In this document: one piece after another, positions 45,925 through 55,837 of the stretch
Position numbering within the stretch: the stretch's first letter is position 1
Layout: the number at the start of each line of letters is the position of its first letter
Assembly (NCBI GenBank): GCA_038380435.1
Contig: JAWZYU010000008.1
Coordinates: 77,824,020 to 77,888,019, forward strand
Direction of reading: 5' to 3'
Source of the DNA: Ryuthela nishihirai
Taxonomy: Eukaryota > Arthropoda > Arachnida > Araneae > Heptathelidae
DNA: 64,000 bases
The notes under the pieces: model-generated
What the model was told of the DNA's origin: nothing
Databases searched by the model: none
The model's input: only the letters and a program-made list of their open reading frames with translations
Program-made: the position numbers and the translations under genes

Positions 45925-46037
45925 ATAGATTGGCGAATAGGGTTATGAACAGTGTGCCTAAAGACCTCATTATCCATACGGGCAACACGACCAAACCAAC
46001 GGAATCTCACTCTGCACAATATGCTGCTTAAAGGAGG
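45925..46037. mobile_element. Rearranged RTE LINE fragment
   Basis: 45925-45968 matches the RTE C-terminal coding strand (GGCGAATAGGGTTATGAAC). 45969-46037 matches the segment just upstream of it but in antisense (TATCCATACGGGCAACACG). The two neighbouring pieces have been inverted relative to each other. Confidence 0.8.
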
Positions 46038-46410
46038 TTGGGTAGTATTACCTCTGAGCGGCACTTTTTTGCACACCATGGGCTAAATGGCCAGGTCACA
46101 TGGACCCCGAAGGCTCAGAGAAGGTTGAGGAAGGGGACCCACTGGAACAGCTGTTGGGAGACAGATGATAGCCCCCCGTCAAGGCCATCCAGCGTGTTCT
46201 TTAACGTGCACACACGGGACCACACACACGGGACCACGGCTTAACATCCCATCCGACGGACGGCGGCCTTCCCAAGCCCGTCGGTGTCCCCTACTGACCG
46301 TGGGCAGGGAATTTTGCGGAGATAAATCTCAACGCTGACCCAGCTGGGACTCGAACCTGGGAACTACAGATTACGAGCCTGGCGAGCTACCAACTGAGCC
46401 ACCCCGCCCA
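46035..46410 (-). repeat. SINE1 copy 29
   Basis: Near full length. The region around GTGCACACACGGGACC is rearranged and the tail abuts the RTE fragment. Confidence 0.88.
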
Positions 46411-46889
46411 CCCACCCGTAACGTTAGGACGAAATCGATCACTTCCATTATATATTCGTTGTATTGTTTGATAAACATCTGTTATTTTTTACATCTTCGT
46501 GATTAGTGAAAAAAATTTAGTAAGTACGAGTATAAACTTTTGAAAAGTTGTTTAGCCTTCTTATTATTCCGTCTACTACACTGTTCTACAAGAGATGATG
46601 TAACATTGATGAATGATACAATTATAAACAAAGGGACTATTATATATGTTTGATCCACATTTTCACTGAGATATATTAGTATTATTGATATATAATCGAT
46701 TCCATTTTAATAAGAGAAACAATAATTTTACGAAAGTTATTATTTTGATGTTTCCAGTTGGGAAACTGACATGTAGAATGAAGTGTTCACATATATTAGG
46801 CATAATGCTTACATTTTCAATGATACTTTTTCGACATGGTTCTAAAGCATTCAAAAGAGAGTTTCATTTAAACGATAATGAAATTGATG

Positions 46890-47199
46890 GATTTATCTCC
46901 GCAAAATTCCCCGCACTGCCCACGGTCAGTAGGGGACACCGATGGGTTTGGAAAAGCCGCCGTCCGTCGGATGGGACGTTAAGCCGTGGCCCCGTGTGCG
47001 GGAGAGCCATACCCTGTGCACGTTAAAGAACACGCTGGATGGCCTTGACGGGAGGCTACCATCTGTCTACCAACAGCTGTTCCAGTGGGTCCCCTCCCCC
47101 AACCTTCTCTGAGCCTTCGGGGTCCATGTGACCTGGACGTTTAGCCCATGGTGTGCAAAAAAGTGCCGCTCAGAGGTAAAACAACACAAACCAACCCAA
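46890..47199 (+). repeat. SINE1 copy 30, truncated, part of an inverted duplication
   Basis: Begins inside the body at ATTTATCTCCGC. The tail is followed by AAAGTAGACTCC, the same flank (inverted) as copy 31. Confidence 0.88.
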
Positions 47200-47285
47200 A
47201 AGTAGACTCCAACGCAATTATAACGATCTTATTTCCTGGGACGCAGAAGCAACTTGCTGTACACAGATAGGCAGGGAATATAGGA
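46890..47285. repeat. Inverted segmental duplication, left arm
   Basis: 47200-47285 is the reverse complement of about 49942-50030 (for example ACGCAGAAGCAACTTGCTGT against ACAGCAAGTTGCTTCTGCGT). SINE1 copies 30 and 31 sit at the same junction in both arms. Confidence 0.85.
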
Positions 47286-48535
47286 GAGAAAACTATAAAC
47301 TAAGGACTCTCAGCCTTTACTAAGAGTAAGTTAAAAAAGCACGAAAGTTTTAGATTCTCCAAAAAGAACTTCCCGGCATGGAGAATATGGTTTTGCGAAT
47401 CTATAGCGTAAATAAAAATATATACACAACATCATTATGAATAAACCATACATGAAAAATATACATTTGAGGAAAATGTAATCAGATTCGATTTAAAATC
47501 TAGTTTATATTTGACATTAATGGCCATGATTGTGACATAACAATTCTTTTCCTGCGAAAGGACAGATTTACCTTGGATAAATCCTGGAGATTCCTGAATA
47601 CTATATTTTTCTAAATTTTTATTCTGAGTTGAAATATATATATAACTATATATGTAACTATATATTATATATATTCATTCGCGATAAACAAGGGGTGTTA
47701 CACTTTGAATTTTGTTATGAATTCACTATGAAATTCATCATATTGAAAAACGCTTCGCTGTCAGATTGAGAAAATATTTTCGCGATCAGCTCAGAAGAAT
47801 GGACTTTTTTTTTTTAAAGACAATTGCAAAACAGCGTTGTCTATTTTCGTGAAAAAGAGAAGAACTCATTCGAATGCCATAAACATATGCAGAGATTTCC
47901 TTCTTGTAGTTTTGCTTTCTTTTCATGAAAGGAAACAGCAGAGATGCGATTGTGATACGCTGAAACGTTACTGAAAGCTATTAAGTATCAGCGAACTATG
48001 ATGTAAATAGTGTAAATGCAATGAAAATGAAACATGATTCGTAAACGTGACAAAAATGAACAGAACAGAAAAAATATAAATAAACATAATGGTAAAATGA
48101 TAAAAGAAAACGAAATAAGTAAACGTAAAACAAACGATAACACGAATTATATAGTAAAAATCACAGGATGTATCCTGTAGACATGGAACTCATGAAATAA
48201 TAATCTAGAAAAAATTGGTTTTGCCGTGAGTGGTATTCGAACCCACATTTTCTGAAAACATACCAGTTATGCACCATCATGATCGTGTAGTGATGTTGTT
48301 GTGTATTACGATTTGTATTGTTTATGATACTAGTGTAAGCATTGCATGATTAGGGGCAAAATTATTTGCAATTGCAAATAACTTTTGTATGGAATTCATA
48401 AATTCAGCCTACATTTGTAAAATGATATAAAATATTGCGCTTAGAAAAATAATGGAAATAGATTATATTTGATGGAACTTAATTCAGAGAATATTTCTAA
48501 CCTTCTACATTAAAAAAATGCTTTGTTTACAGCAG
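47286..48535. other. Intron A1/A2 segment, mostly unassigned
   Basis: AT-rich with an alternating TATA run (47635-47670). A degenerate tRNA-like B box in antisense (GGTATTCGAACCC) is at about 48230-48243. Confidence 0.4.
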
Positions 48536-48740
48536 TTCCGTCGCGAAGTGGTTAGTGCGCTTGACTACTGATCTAAGGGACCTGGGTTCGAGCCCTGGGA
48601 AAGACATAGATGTGTGTGGTTTTTCTGCTGAGGTCCCACTGTCCTCTCAGACTTTCTACAATATCATATAAACTGACAGGTTTCTGTCAGACTTCGGTGG
48701 CAAGCACCTGCCTGAGGAGGTAGTTATTTCATTTTTTTTT
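48536..48740 (+). repeat. SINE2, diverged copy
   Basis: Head GTCGCGAAGTGGTTAG, B box GGTTCGAGCCC, 3' part AAACTGACAGG...GGCAAGCACCTGC and a T-rich tail. Clearly older than the others. Confidence 0.85.
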
Positions 48741-48996
48741 AAACATGCAAACGTATTGCATGTTGAAGATCAATAATTTGCATTAGAATCATGCAAAAAA
48801 AAAGGATGAAAAATATTTTTTAACCAAAATATCGTTTATGTTTATTAAATAAGGATTAAAATGGGAGAACAATTCACCCAGTAAAATAATTTCTGTCTTA
48901 TAAGGAGTTCAACCTTAAAACCCTCAATGGGGAGAAACCAATATCACAAACTTCGAACATAGGAATATTTTGTTAATGGAAGAATAATTTGCTCAC

Positions 48997-49127
48997 CAGT
49001 CTGATTTTGCGTTGAGGTATTGTGGTGAATATCCACATGCAGTCTTCACGGTTCGGATAATTTTCAGGATAATTTGGACTGCTGATCTCTCCAACATTAT
49101 TCGTAATTTGGTGTGTGCAATTGCCTT
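48997..49127 (-). CDS. CUB domain A, first-half exon of a multi-CUB protein
   Basis: Encodes the N-terminal half (about 43 aa) of a CUB domain, an extracellular beta-sandwich used for protein binding. Visible marks are the first cysteine in GNC, the strand EISSPNYPENYP, and CMW carrying the second cysteine; the exon ends at IRL. The acceptor is a pyrimidine-rich tract ending in CAG (complement at 49128-49130) and the donor is GTGAGC (complement at 48991-48996). The first two bases finish a codon begun in an upstream exon (phase 1), and the exon ends on a whole codon (phase 0). It pairs with the second half at 44635-44854 across a 4.1 kb intron. It is the most upstream exon found; no signal peptide or start codon could be assigned to its right. 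Confidence 0.85.
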
Positions 49128-49185
49128 CTGAAAAACAAGAGAATTACATTACCAGACTTAAAATTTTAACTGAATTTAAAATTAA

Positions 49186-49383
49186 TAAATAAAAATAAAC
49201 ACCCCCTCAAACAGCTGCTTGCCACAGAGGTCAGACAGGAGCCTGTCAGTTTATATGCCATAGTAGAAGATCTGAGAGGATGGCAGGTCCTCAGCAGAAA
49301 AACGACACATACATCCATGCCTTACCCGGGGCTCGAATCCCGGTCCCGTAGATCAGTAGCCAAGCGCGCTAACCACTCGACTG
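49186..49383 (-). repeat. SINE2 copy, first bases missing
   Basis: Antisense; ends at AACCACTCGAC, short of the GGCCACGGGACGG seen in full copies. Confidence 0.88.
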
Positions 49384-49440
49384 GAAAGTAAAAATATAAA
49401 ATCGGTGCGAAATAATCAAATTTATATTTATAAATAATAA

Positions 49441-49664
49441 ACAAACATTCCTTTAAACAACTGCTTGCCTCATAGGTCTGACGGAAGCCTGTCAGTTTAT
49501 ACGCTAGAATCGAAACAAAGCTATAAGAAAGCTATAAACTCTAGCGTATAAACGAAAGTCTGTGAGGAAGGAAAATGCAGATATCCATGCCTTACACGGG
49601 ACTCGAACCCATGTTCCTTTGATCAGTAGCAAAGCACGCTAACCACTCAGCCAAGTGATGGCCT
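49441..49664 (-). repeat. SINE2, diverged copy with an internal hairpin
   Basis: Antisense. Between the 3' half and the head there is an inserted inverted repeat TTTATACGCTAGA ... CTCTAGCGTATAAA (about 49497-49554). Confidence 0.8.
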
Positions 49665-49941
49665 TTATAAATATTAGATTGTTTAAAATAGTTTTCGAGT
49701 TATTTTACCTAGTAGTCAAAGTAACTTTGAAAAATTAATATATGCATGGTTAATAAATACCAGTGAAGCATTTACGATATAATTTCATTAACGAATACTT
49801 TCTTATAGCTTTATTTAAAACAGTAAAGACTAATATTATCTGATGTTATACTCTCATCGAGGAATATTTCGTAATATATGCCTAAATGTGATAAGTGGGA
49901 CAAATCAACAAAAGTTATACGTATAAGTTGCCTTCAAAGGG

Positions 49942-50340
49942 TCCTATATTCCCTGTCTATCTGTGTACAGCAAGTTGCTTCTGCGTCCCTGGAAATAAGA
50001 TCGTTATAATTGCATTGGAATCTACTTTTGGGTTGGGTTGTTGGGTTGTTTTAAATCTGAGCGGCACTTTTTTGCACACCATGGGCTAAACGGCCAGGTC
50101 ACATGGACCCCGAAGGCTCAGAGAAGGTTGGGGGAGGGGGACCCACTGGAACAGCTGTTGGGAGACAGATGGTAGCCTCCCTTCAAGGCCATCCAGCGTG
50201 TTCTTTAACGTGCACAGGGTATGTCTCCCCCGCACACGGGGCCACGGCTTAACGTCCCATCCGACGGACGGCGGCCTTTCCAAGCCCATCGGTGTCCCCT
50301 ACTGACCGTGGGCAGTGCGGGGAATTTTGCGGAGATAAAT
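49942..50340. repeat. Inverted segmental duplication, right arm
   Basis: Reverse complement of 46890-47285. Here the SINE1 is complete with both TSDs, so this arm looks ancestral. Confidence 0.85.
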
Positions 50341-50424
50341 CTCAACGCTGACCCAGCTGGGACTCGAACCTGGGAACTACAGATTACGAGCCTGGCGCGC
50401 TAACGACTGAGCCACCCCCGCCCC
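50032..50424 (-). repeat. SINE1 copy 31
   Basis: Full length. TSD AATCTACTTTTGG at 50019-50031 and 50425-50437. Confidence 0.92.
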
Positions 50425-50716
50425 AATCTACTTTTGGCTGTCTTGGTACTTGTCTTGTATGGTGCTCTTCTCTTCGCTTTTCAGTTGTGAAGTATCTTAG
50501 TAATAGTTCTAGGTTGTTCTAAACAGGGAAACATGTAATATCCTGATTTAGGTCTTTGCTTCAGGTAAACCGGAAGTTCTGAAGTCGACCACAGGACCAT
50601 TGGTTCATAGGTTTGTCTGTTAAGGGCCACTGAAAATGTATATATCTTCCTTATCTAGGTTCAGACAGGTGCGAAAGTTTTCTTATCATGTTCTTGGTAT
50701 AGAAAACCATTTTCTG

Positions 50717-51277
50717 GCGGGGGCGGGGGTGGCTCAGTCGGTGGCGCGCCAGGCTCGTAATCTGTAGTTCCCAGGTTCGAGTCCCAGCTGGGTCAGCGTT
50801 GAGATTTATCTCCGCAAAATTCCCCGCCCTGCCCACGGTCAGTAGGGGACACCGATGGGCTTGGAAAGGCCGCCGTCCGTCGGATGGGACGTTAAGCCGT
50901 GGCCCCATGTGCGGGAGAGACATACCCTGTGCACGTTAAAGAACACGCTGGATGTCCTTGACGGGAGGATACCATCTGTCTCCCAATAGTTGTTCTAGTG
51001 GGTCCCCTCCCTCAACCTTCTCTGAGCCTTTGGGGTCCATGTGACCTGGCCATTTAGCCCATGGTGTGCAAAAAAGTGCCGCTCAGAGGTAAAACAACCC
51101 AACGTTAAAGAACACGCTGGATGGCCTTGACGGGAGACTACCATCTGTCTCCCAATAGCTGTTCCAGTGGGTCCCCTCCCCCAACCATCTCTGAGCCTTT
51201 GGGGTCCATGTGACCTGGCCATTTAGCCCATGGTGTGCAAAAAAGTGCCGCTCAGAGGTAAAACAACCCAACCCAAC
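50717..51277 (+). repeat. SINE1 copy 32, duplicated-tail subfamily
   Basis: Second segment restarts at GTTAAAGAACACGC (about 51104), the same junction as copies 9 and 26. TSD CCATTTTCTG at 50707-50716 and 51278-51287. Confidence 0.92.
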
Positions 51278-51693
51278 CCATTTTCTGTCTACATGGTTAT
51301 GGTGCAGATACAGAGTATCTAATCATGCATCCTTGTTGGTTCTGTGGTTATGTTCATTGGCACTGATTCCATCTTCATTCCATCACAAGTCCTCCTACTC
51401 AATATTTGCTTGTCTCATCAGCAAATGTATGGAAGTACGTTTTCTCATCTATTTCTCTTGCTCCACAATTTATTATCCTTCATCTCATTTATGATCTAGG
51501 CAGAATTTCGACACCACAGATCATGTGATAATATCCCTTTTCTCAATCAATAAAACTTTGGAACATCGTGAGTTTTCTCCAAAATTCGACCACTGTTAAG
51601 ATCCAGCGAATCAAGGTCATGTCAAGGCCTCTTCACTGATTCGACAGTTGATACTGCATTTTCAAACTTTTGAGGCTACTCCTGAAAGTTAAT

Positions 51694-51922
51694 GGATTAA
51701 ATGGCTTGGTCACAAGGACCCCGAGGGATCAGAAAAAGTTGAGGGCAGGGGTTGGATTGGGTTGTTTTACCTCTGAGCAGCACTTTTGTGCACACCATAA
51801 GCTATATGGCCAGGTCACATGGACCCGAAGGCTCAGAGAAGGTTGGGGGAGGAGACTCACTGGAACAGCTGTTTGGAGACTGATGGTAGCTTCCCGTCAA
51901 GGCAATCCAGCGTGTTCTTTAA
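51694..51922 (-). repeat. Two SINE1 fragments side by side
   Basis: 51694-51750 is a diverged fragment (TTAAATGGCTTGGTCAC, then GACCCCGAGGGATCAG). 51751-51922 is a second, better one from tail to CCAGCGTGTTCTTTAA. Confidence 0.8.
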
Positions 51923-52286
51923 TGATTGGACTGTTTTAAAAAGTAGAAAAGAAAGTAGTAGCTATTGGTTGCGTAGTCATCACAATGTCTCTTCACTAAT
52001 CCTTAAACTTTCATGGGTTGCAATATCTGAGTAAGACTTCAATGTTTCCGTAAAGTATATCCTCTCATCACTTCTCTGTATGTACTTTGCACTTACGGAA
52101 CCAACATTTGCCACTGATTTTGCCATATCGCAATGTTGACTTTTACCCAGAAGGATACTAATTTTGAAATTCATGTGTCAAGTCTACTCTCATAAATGCA
52201 ATGCATCTTGTTACGATGAAATGTCATCTTCAGCCCTCAGCTGTGCTTATAATGCCAGAGATGTGGTCATGCCTAAACCTATCTCA
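51923..52286. other. Nothing recognised
   Basis: No exon, element end or repeat; leads into the minisatellite. Confidence 0.4.
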
Positions 52287-53250
52287 GGCATTTCATGATA
52301 AAACGATATGCCTCTCTGTGGCCATGATAAAGCCATATCTGCTTTATATGATTATGATAAAGGTATATATGTTATCTGTGGTTATGATAAAGGCATATGT
52401 GCTCTCTTTGATCATCACGATAAAGCCATATGTGCTTTCATGGTTATGATAAAGCCACGTGTGCTCTCTCTGACCGTGATAAAAGCATATGTGCTCCCTG
52501 TGGTCATGGTAAAGCCATTTGTTCTCTCTGTGTTCACGATAAAGTCATTTGTGCACTCTGTGGTCATGATAAAGCCATTTGTGCTCTCTGTGGTCATGAT
52601 AAAGCCATGTGTGCTCTCTGTGGTCATGATAAAGCCATATGTGTTCTCTTGGTCATGATAAAGTTATATGTGCTCTCTGTGTCATGATAAAGCCACATAT
52701 GTGCTCTCTGTGGTCATGATAAAGCCATATATACTCTATGTGGTCATGATAAAGCCATATGTGTTCTCTTGGTCATGATAAAGCTATATGTGCTCTCTGT
52801 GTCATAATAAAGCCACATATGTGCTCTCTGTGGTCATGATAAAGCCATATATACTCTATGTGGTCATGATAAAGCCATATGTGTTCTCTTGGTCATGATA
52901 AAGCTATATTTGCTCTCTGTGTCATAATAAAGCCACATATGTGCTCTCTGTGGTCATGATAAAGCCATATATACTCTATGTGGTCATGATAAAGCCATAT
53001 GTGTTCTCTTGGTCATGATAAAGCTATATTTGCTCTCTGTGTCATAATAAAGCCACATATGTGCTCTCTGTGGTCATGATAAAGCCATATATACTCTATG
53101 TGGTCATGATAAAGCCACATGTGTTCTCTTGGTCATGATAAAGCTATATGTGCTCTCTGTGTCATGATAAAGCCACATATGTGCTCTCTGTGGTCATGAT
53201 AAAGCAATATGTTCTTTCTGTGGTCATGATAAGGTCATATGTGCTCTGTT
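52287..53250. repeat. 30-bp minisatellite with a 120-bp higher-order unit
   Basis: Basic unit about 30 bp: TGGTCATGATAAAGCCA then TNTGTGCTCTCTG. From 52621 the array changes to units of exactly 120 bp (starts 52621, 52741, 52861, 52981, 53101) made of four variant 28-32 bp units. Left-hand units (52287-52620) are more diverged. Because 30 is divisible by 3, it yields 10-residue peptide repeats such as GHDKAICALC in one frame; no evidence of a real gene. Confidence 0.93.
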
Positions 53251-53491
53251 TGGTAGAATGATCATACTAATCTGACTATCCGTCTTAGGTAGCAATCTCT
53301 TTCAGCTCTACTAGCAATCACCAGTCGTTGTTACTATGACTGTCTGAAGTGGAAGAAGGAAAAAGAGGTACAGAGAATCAAAAGGTGTCTAACATCTGGT
53401 ATCTAAAAACTAGAAAGGTTGAAGTAATAGGAAATCACAGATATGCACCTGGTGATAGTATGTTGAAGAAACATAGAGGAAAAAGTGTTAT

Positions 53492-53630
53492 TTGCCGAAT
53501 GGGATCTGAACCCACGACCTCCTGATAACATGTTAGGTGCTCTGACCACTGAGCTACCGGACATCCTACAAATATAGGATGATTGTTAGTGGTTAGAGCA
53601 CCGGGCATATTATCAAGTAGCTATCCTTCA
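53492..53630. repeat. tRNA-like sequence followed by its inverted partial copy
   Basis: 53492-53566 in antisense resembles a tRNA: A box TAGCTCAGTGG, B box GGTTCAGATCC, anticodon loop CATGTTA (TGT). Its acceptor stem pairs poorly. 53573-53625 is a degenerate copy in the opposite orientation (TTAGTGGTTAGAGCACC), meeting at ATCCTACAAATATAGGAT. Probably a tRNA-derived repeat, not a working tRNA gene. Confidence 0.6.
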
Positions 53631-54139
53631 TTTACAAATCGTCATCATCGATGGTTCTTGATGATTTTTAAAACCACGTGGTTATGATTTTTTTTTCACA
53701 AATCTTCTTTCACCCAATCGTCATATATATGAGATAGCCACTATCCAGCAGAGGAACTTGCGTGGATTCCACAGAAGATGTTTCTTCAGACATATGATCT
53801 CCCTGACCAAACATATTTTCAAGTAGTCGACAATCTTATAAGCTGCTATTTTTTTCCATCTAGAACAAGAATGGAGATGGTTTGTTACCCTGGGGTTTTC
53901 GGTTTCAGAACATAATAATCGCTACTTCCTTAGGTGAGTTTGCTACACGCTTCTTTATGTGTTCTCATTTACTGTCTGCGCTATCTCTTTCTTTCCTCTG
54001 GAAATGCCATTTTAGCAGTCATTCTTGATTAACCCGTTTTGCAGCTAACGATTTCGTTTCTTCTCATGGGTGATTTCACCGTGCACAGTTTTCCTTTTGG
54101 AAGTATTGACAATAATGCAAGGAGACGGTTTGTTGAACA
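53631..54139. other. Nothing recognised
   Basis: No open frame, repeat or element ends. Confidence 0.4.
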
Positions 54140-54151
54140 CCTGAGTTGGGG

Positions 54152-54539
54152 TTGGGTTGGGTTGTTTTACCTCTGAGCGGCACTTTTTTGCACACCATGG
54201 GCTAAATGGCCAGGTCACATGGACCCCGAAGGCTCAGAGAAGGTTGGGAGAGGGGACCCACTGGAACAGCTGTTGGGAGACAGATGGTAGCCTCCCGTCA
54301 AGGCCATCCAGCGTGTTCTTTAACGTGCACAAGGTATGGCTCTCCCGCACACGGGGCCACGGCTTAACGTCCCATCCGACGGACGGTGGTCTTTCCAAGC
54401 CCATCGGTGTCCCCTACTGACCGTGGGCAGGGCGGGGAATTTTGCGGAGATAAATCTCAACGCTGACCCAGCTGGGACTCGAACCTGGGAACTACAGATT
54501 GCGAGCCTGGTGCGCTACCGACTGAGCCGCCCCCGCCCC
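54152..54539 (-). repeat. SINE1 copy 35
   Basis: Full length. TSD CCTGAGTTGGGG at 54140-54151 and 54540-54551. Confidence 0.92.
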
Positions 54540-55837
54540 CCTGAGTTGGGGATCAATAGCTTTTATGAGATATCAAGGACAATCAATATGAAAATTAACA
54601 CATTCCCATGATAGCAGCTCTCTTTGCTACTCTTCTACTGTGGCACACAAAGGATTCATCCGGCTGGTTAAAGCGATATCGAAGAATTTTGTGACTTTGA
54701 CCCACCATAAGTCAATCATTTGGATGATAGTCGGAGGTGGAAAGCCATTCCTCGGATGGAAGCAGGACAGTCACATATAGATGTCGTTCGATTCAAGAAT
54801 GTGTCGGAAAATGAAGAGCAGTAACTGTTCAAGTGATCGTGTTCTTCCCTAAGTACAAGGCACAACAGAATGATGTCAGCGTGCCAACTTGAATCGAAGC
54901 TGTCAGAGGCTACAGTTCGTAGTACTGTCTTCCAACAACTTGATGAAAGAGGAATATATGTTAAAAGACCTGTAGTTGCATGACACTAAGCTCAGCTTAT
55001 CAGAGATCTTGACTGTAATGGAGCAGGTAGCAGTTTAATTGGATCATTGAAGAATGGGGACAGGTTCTCTTTTTGGATCATCAATTGCATAGGTAGTAAT
55101 TCTCACTACCATGTATCTGTAGAGTGATGTAATACATTATAACCCTTTGAATATCGTGGAAAGCATAATTTTGGTGGGAATGGTTTGTAGGTCTTGGCAG
55201 GTATCACTATGAATGGCCACATTGACCTGTATATCTCCTCAGGAGGGACTTCAATAGCTGTAAGATACAAATATCAGACCCTAAAGATTCATTTTTAGAA
55301 TTTTTAGAGGTGCCTTTGGGTCAAATTCCTTTTAATGTATGATATAATGAGGGGCCTGTAAATGGGGGGCCTTTAAATGGGGGGCCTGTAAATGGTAGCT
55401 AGGCGTAAACTGGAAGGAGAGCTGTGTACCAATCCCTAGTGATGATGCACAGAACCGGCCAGGTCTAGCACCTAATGTCCGACCCCGCCTTCTCGTGGTG
55501 CAGGCCGTTAGTACCTTTCAAAAGAGATATTCTCTTTTGGAAGGGAACGGAAGGGGAGGGCTGCCAGTTCAGTATGGCCTGCTGATCTGGTCATCTACGG
55601 TCACTTTTTTCTTTTTTTTCAACCCTGCTGAGGAGTGGTCAACTTCACAGGGTCCTGGTGCTGACCATTTATACCTACTAGACTGGACTTGTTTATGGAT
55701 TTGAGCTTGATTATGTGATCCTGGACTTGCTGCACTGGTGGGCCTCTGTTGAGGGAGAGTCTGCCGCTGTGTTTTCTGTTTGCTTCTGGGTTGCCAGCTG
55801 TAAGTGAACAGAGGCATGGGATACCTTATATCAGCTG

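Noticed and set aside
52308..52687. Frames coding for 10-residue repeats (GHDKAICALC)
   Set aside because: Product of a 30-bp minisatellite; no start context, splice sites or neighbouring exons.
52621..53220. Possible CRISPR array
   Set aside because: The repeats are contiguous variants with no unique spacers, in a eukaryotic intron-rich setting with no cas genes.
53492..53566. A functional tRNA-Thr gene
   Set aside because: D and anticodon arms look plausible, but the acceptor stem pairs badly and an inverted partial copy adjoins it.
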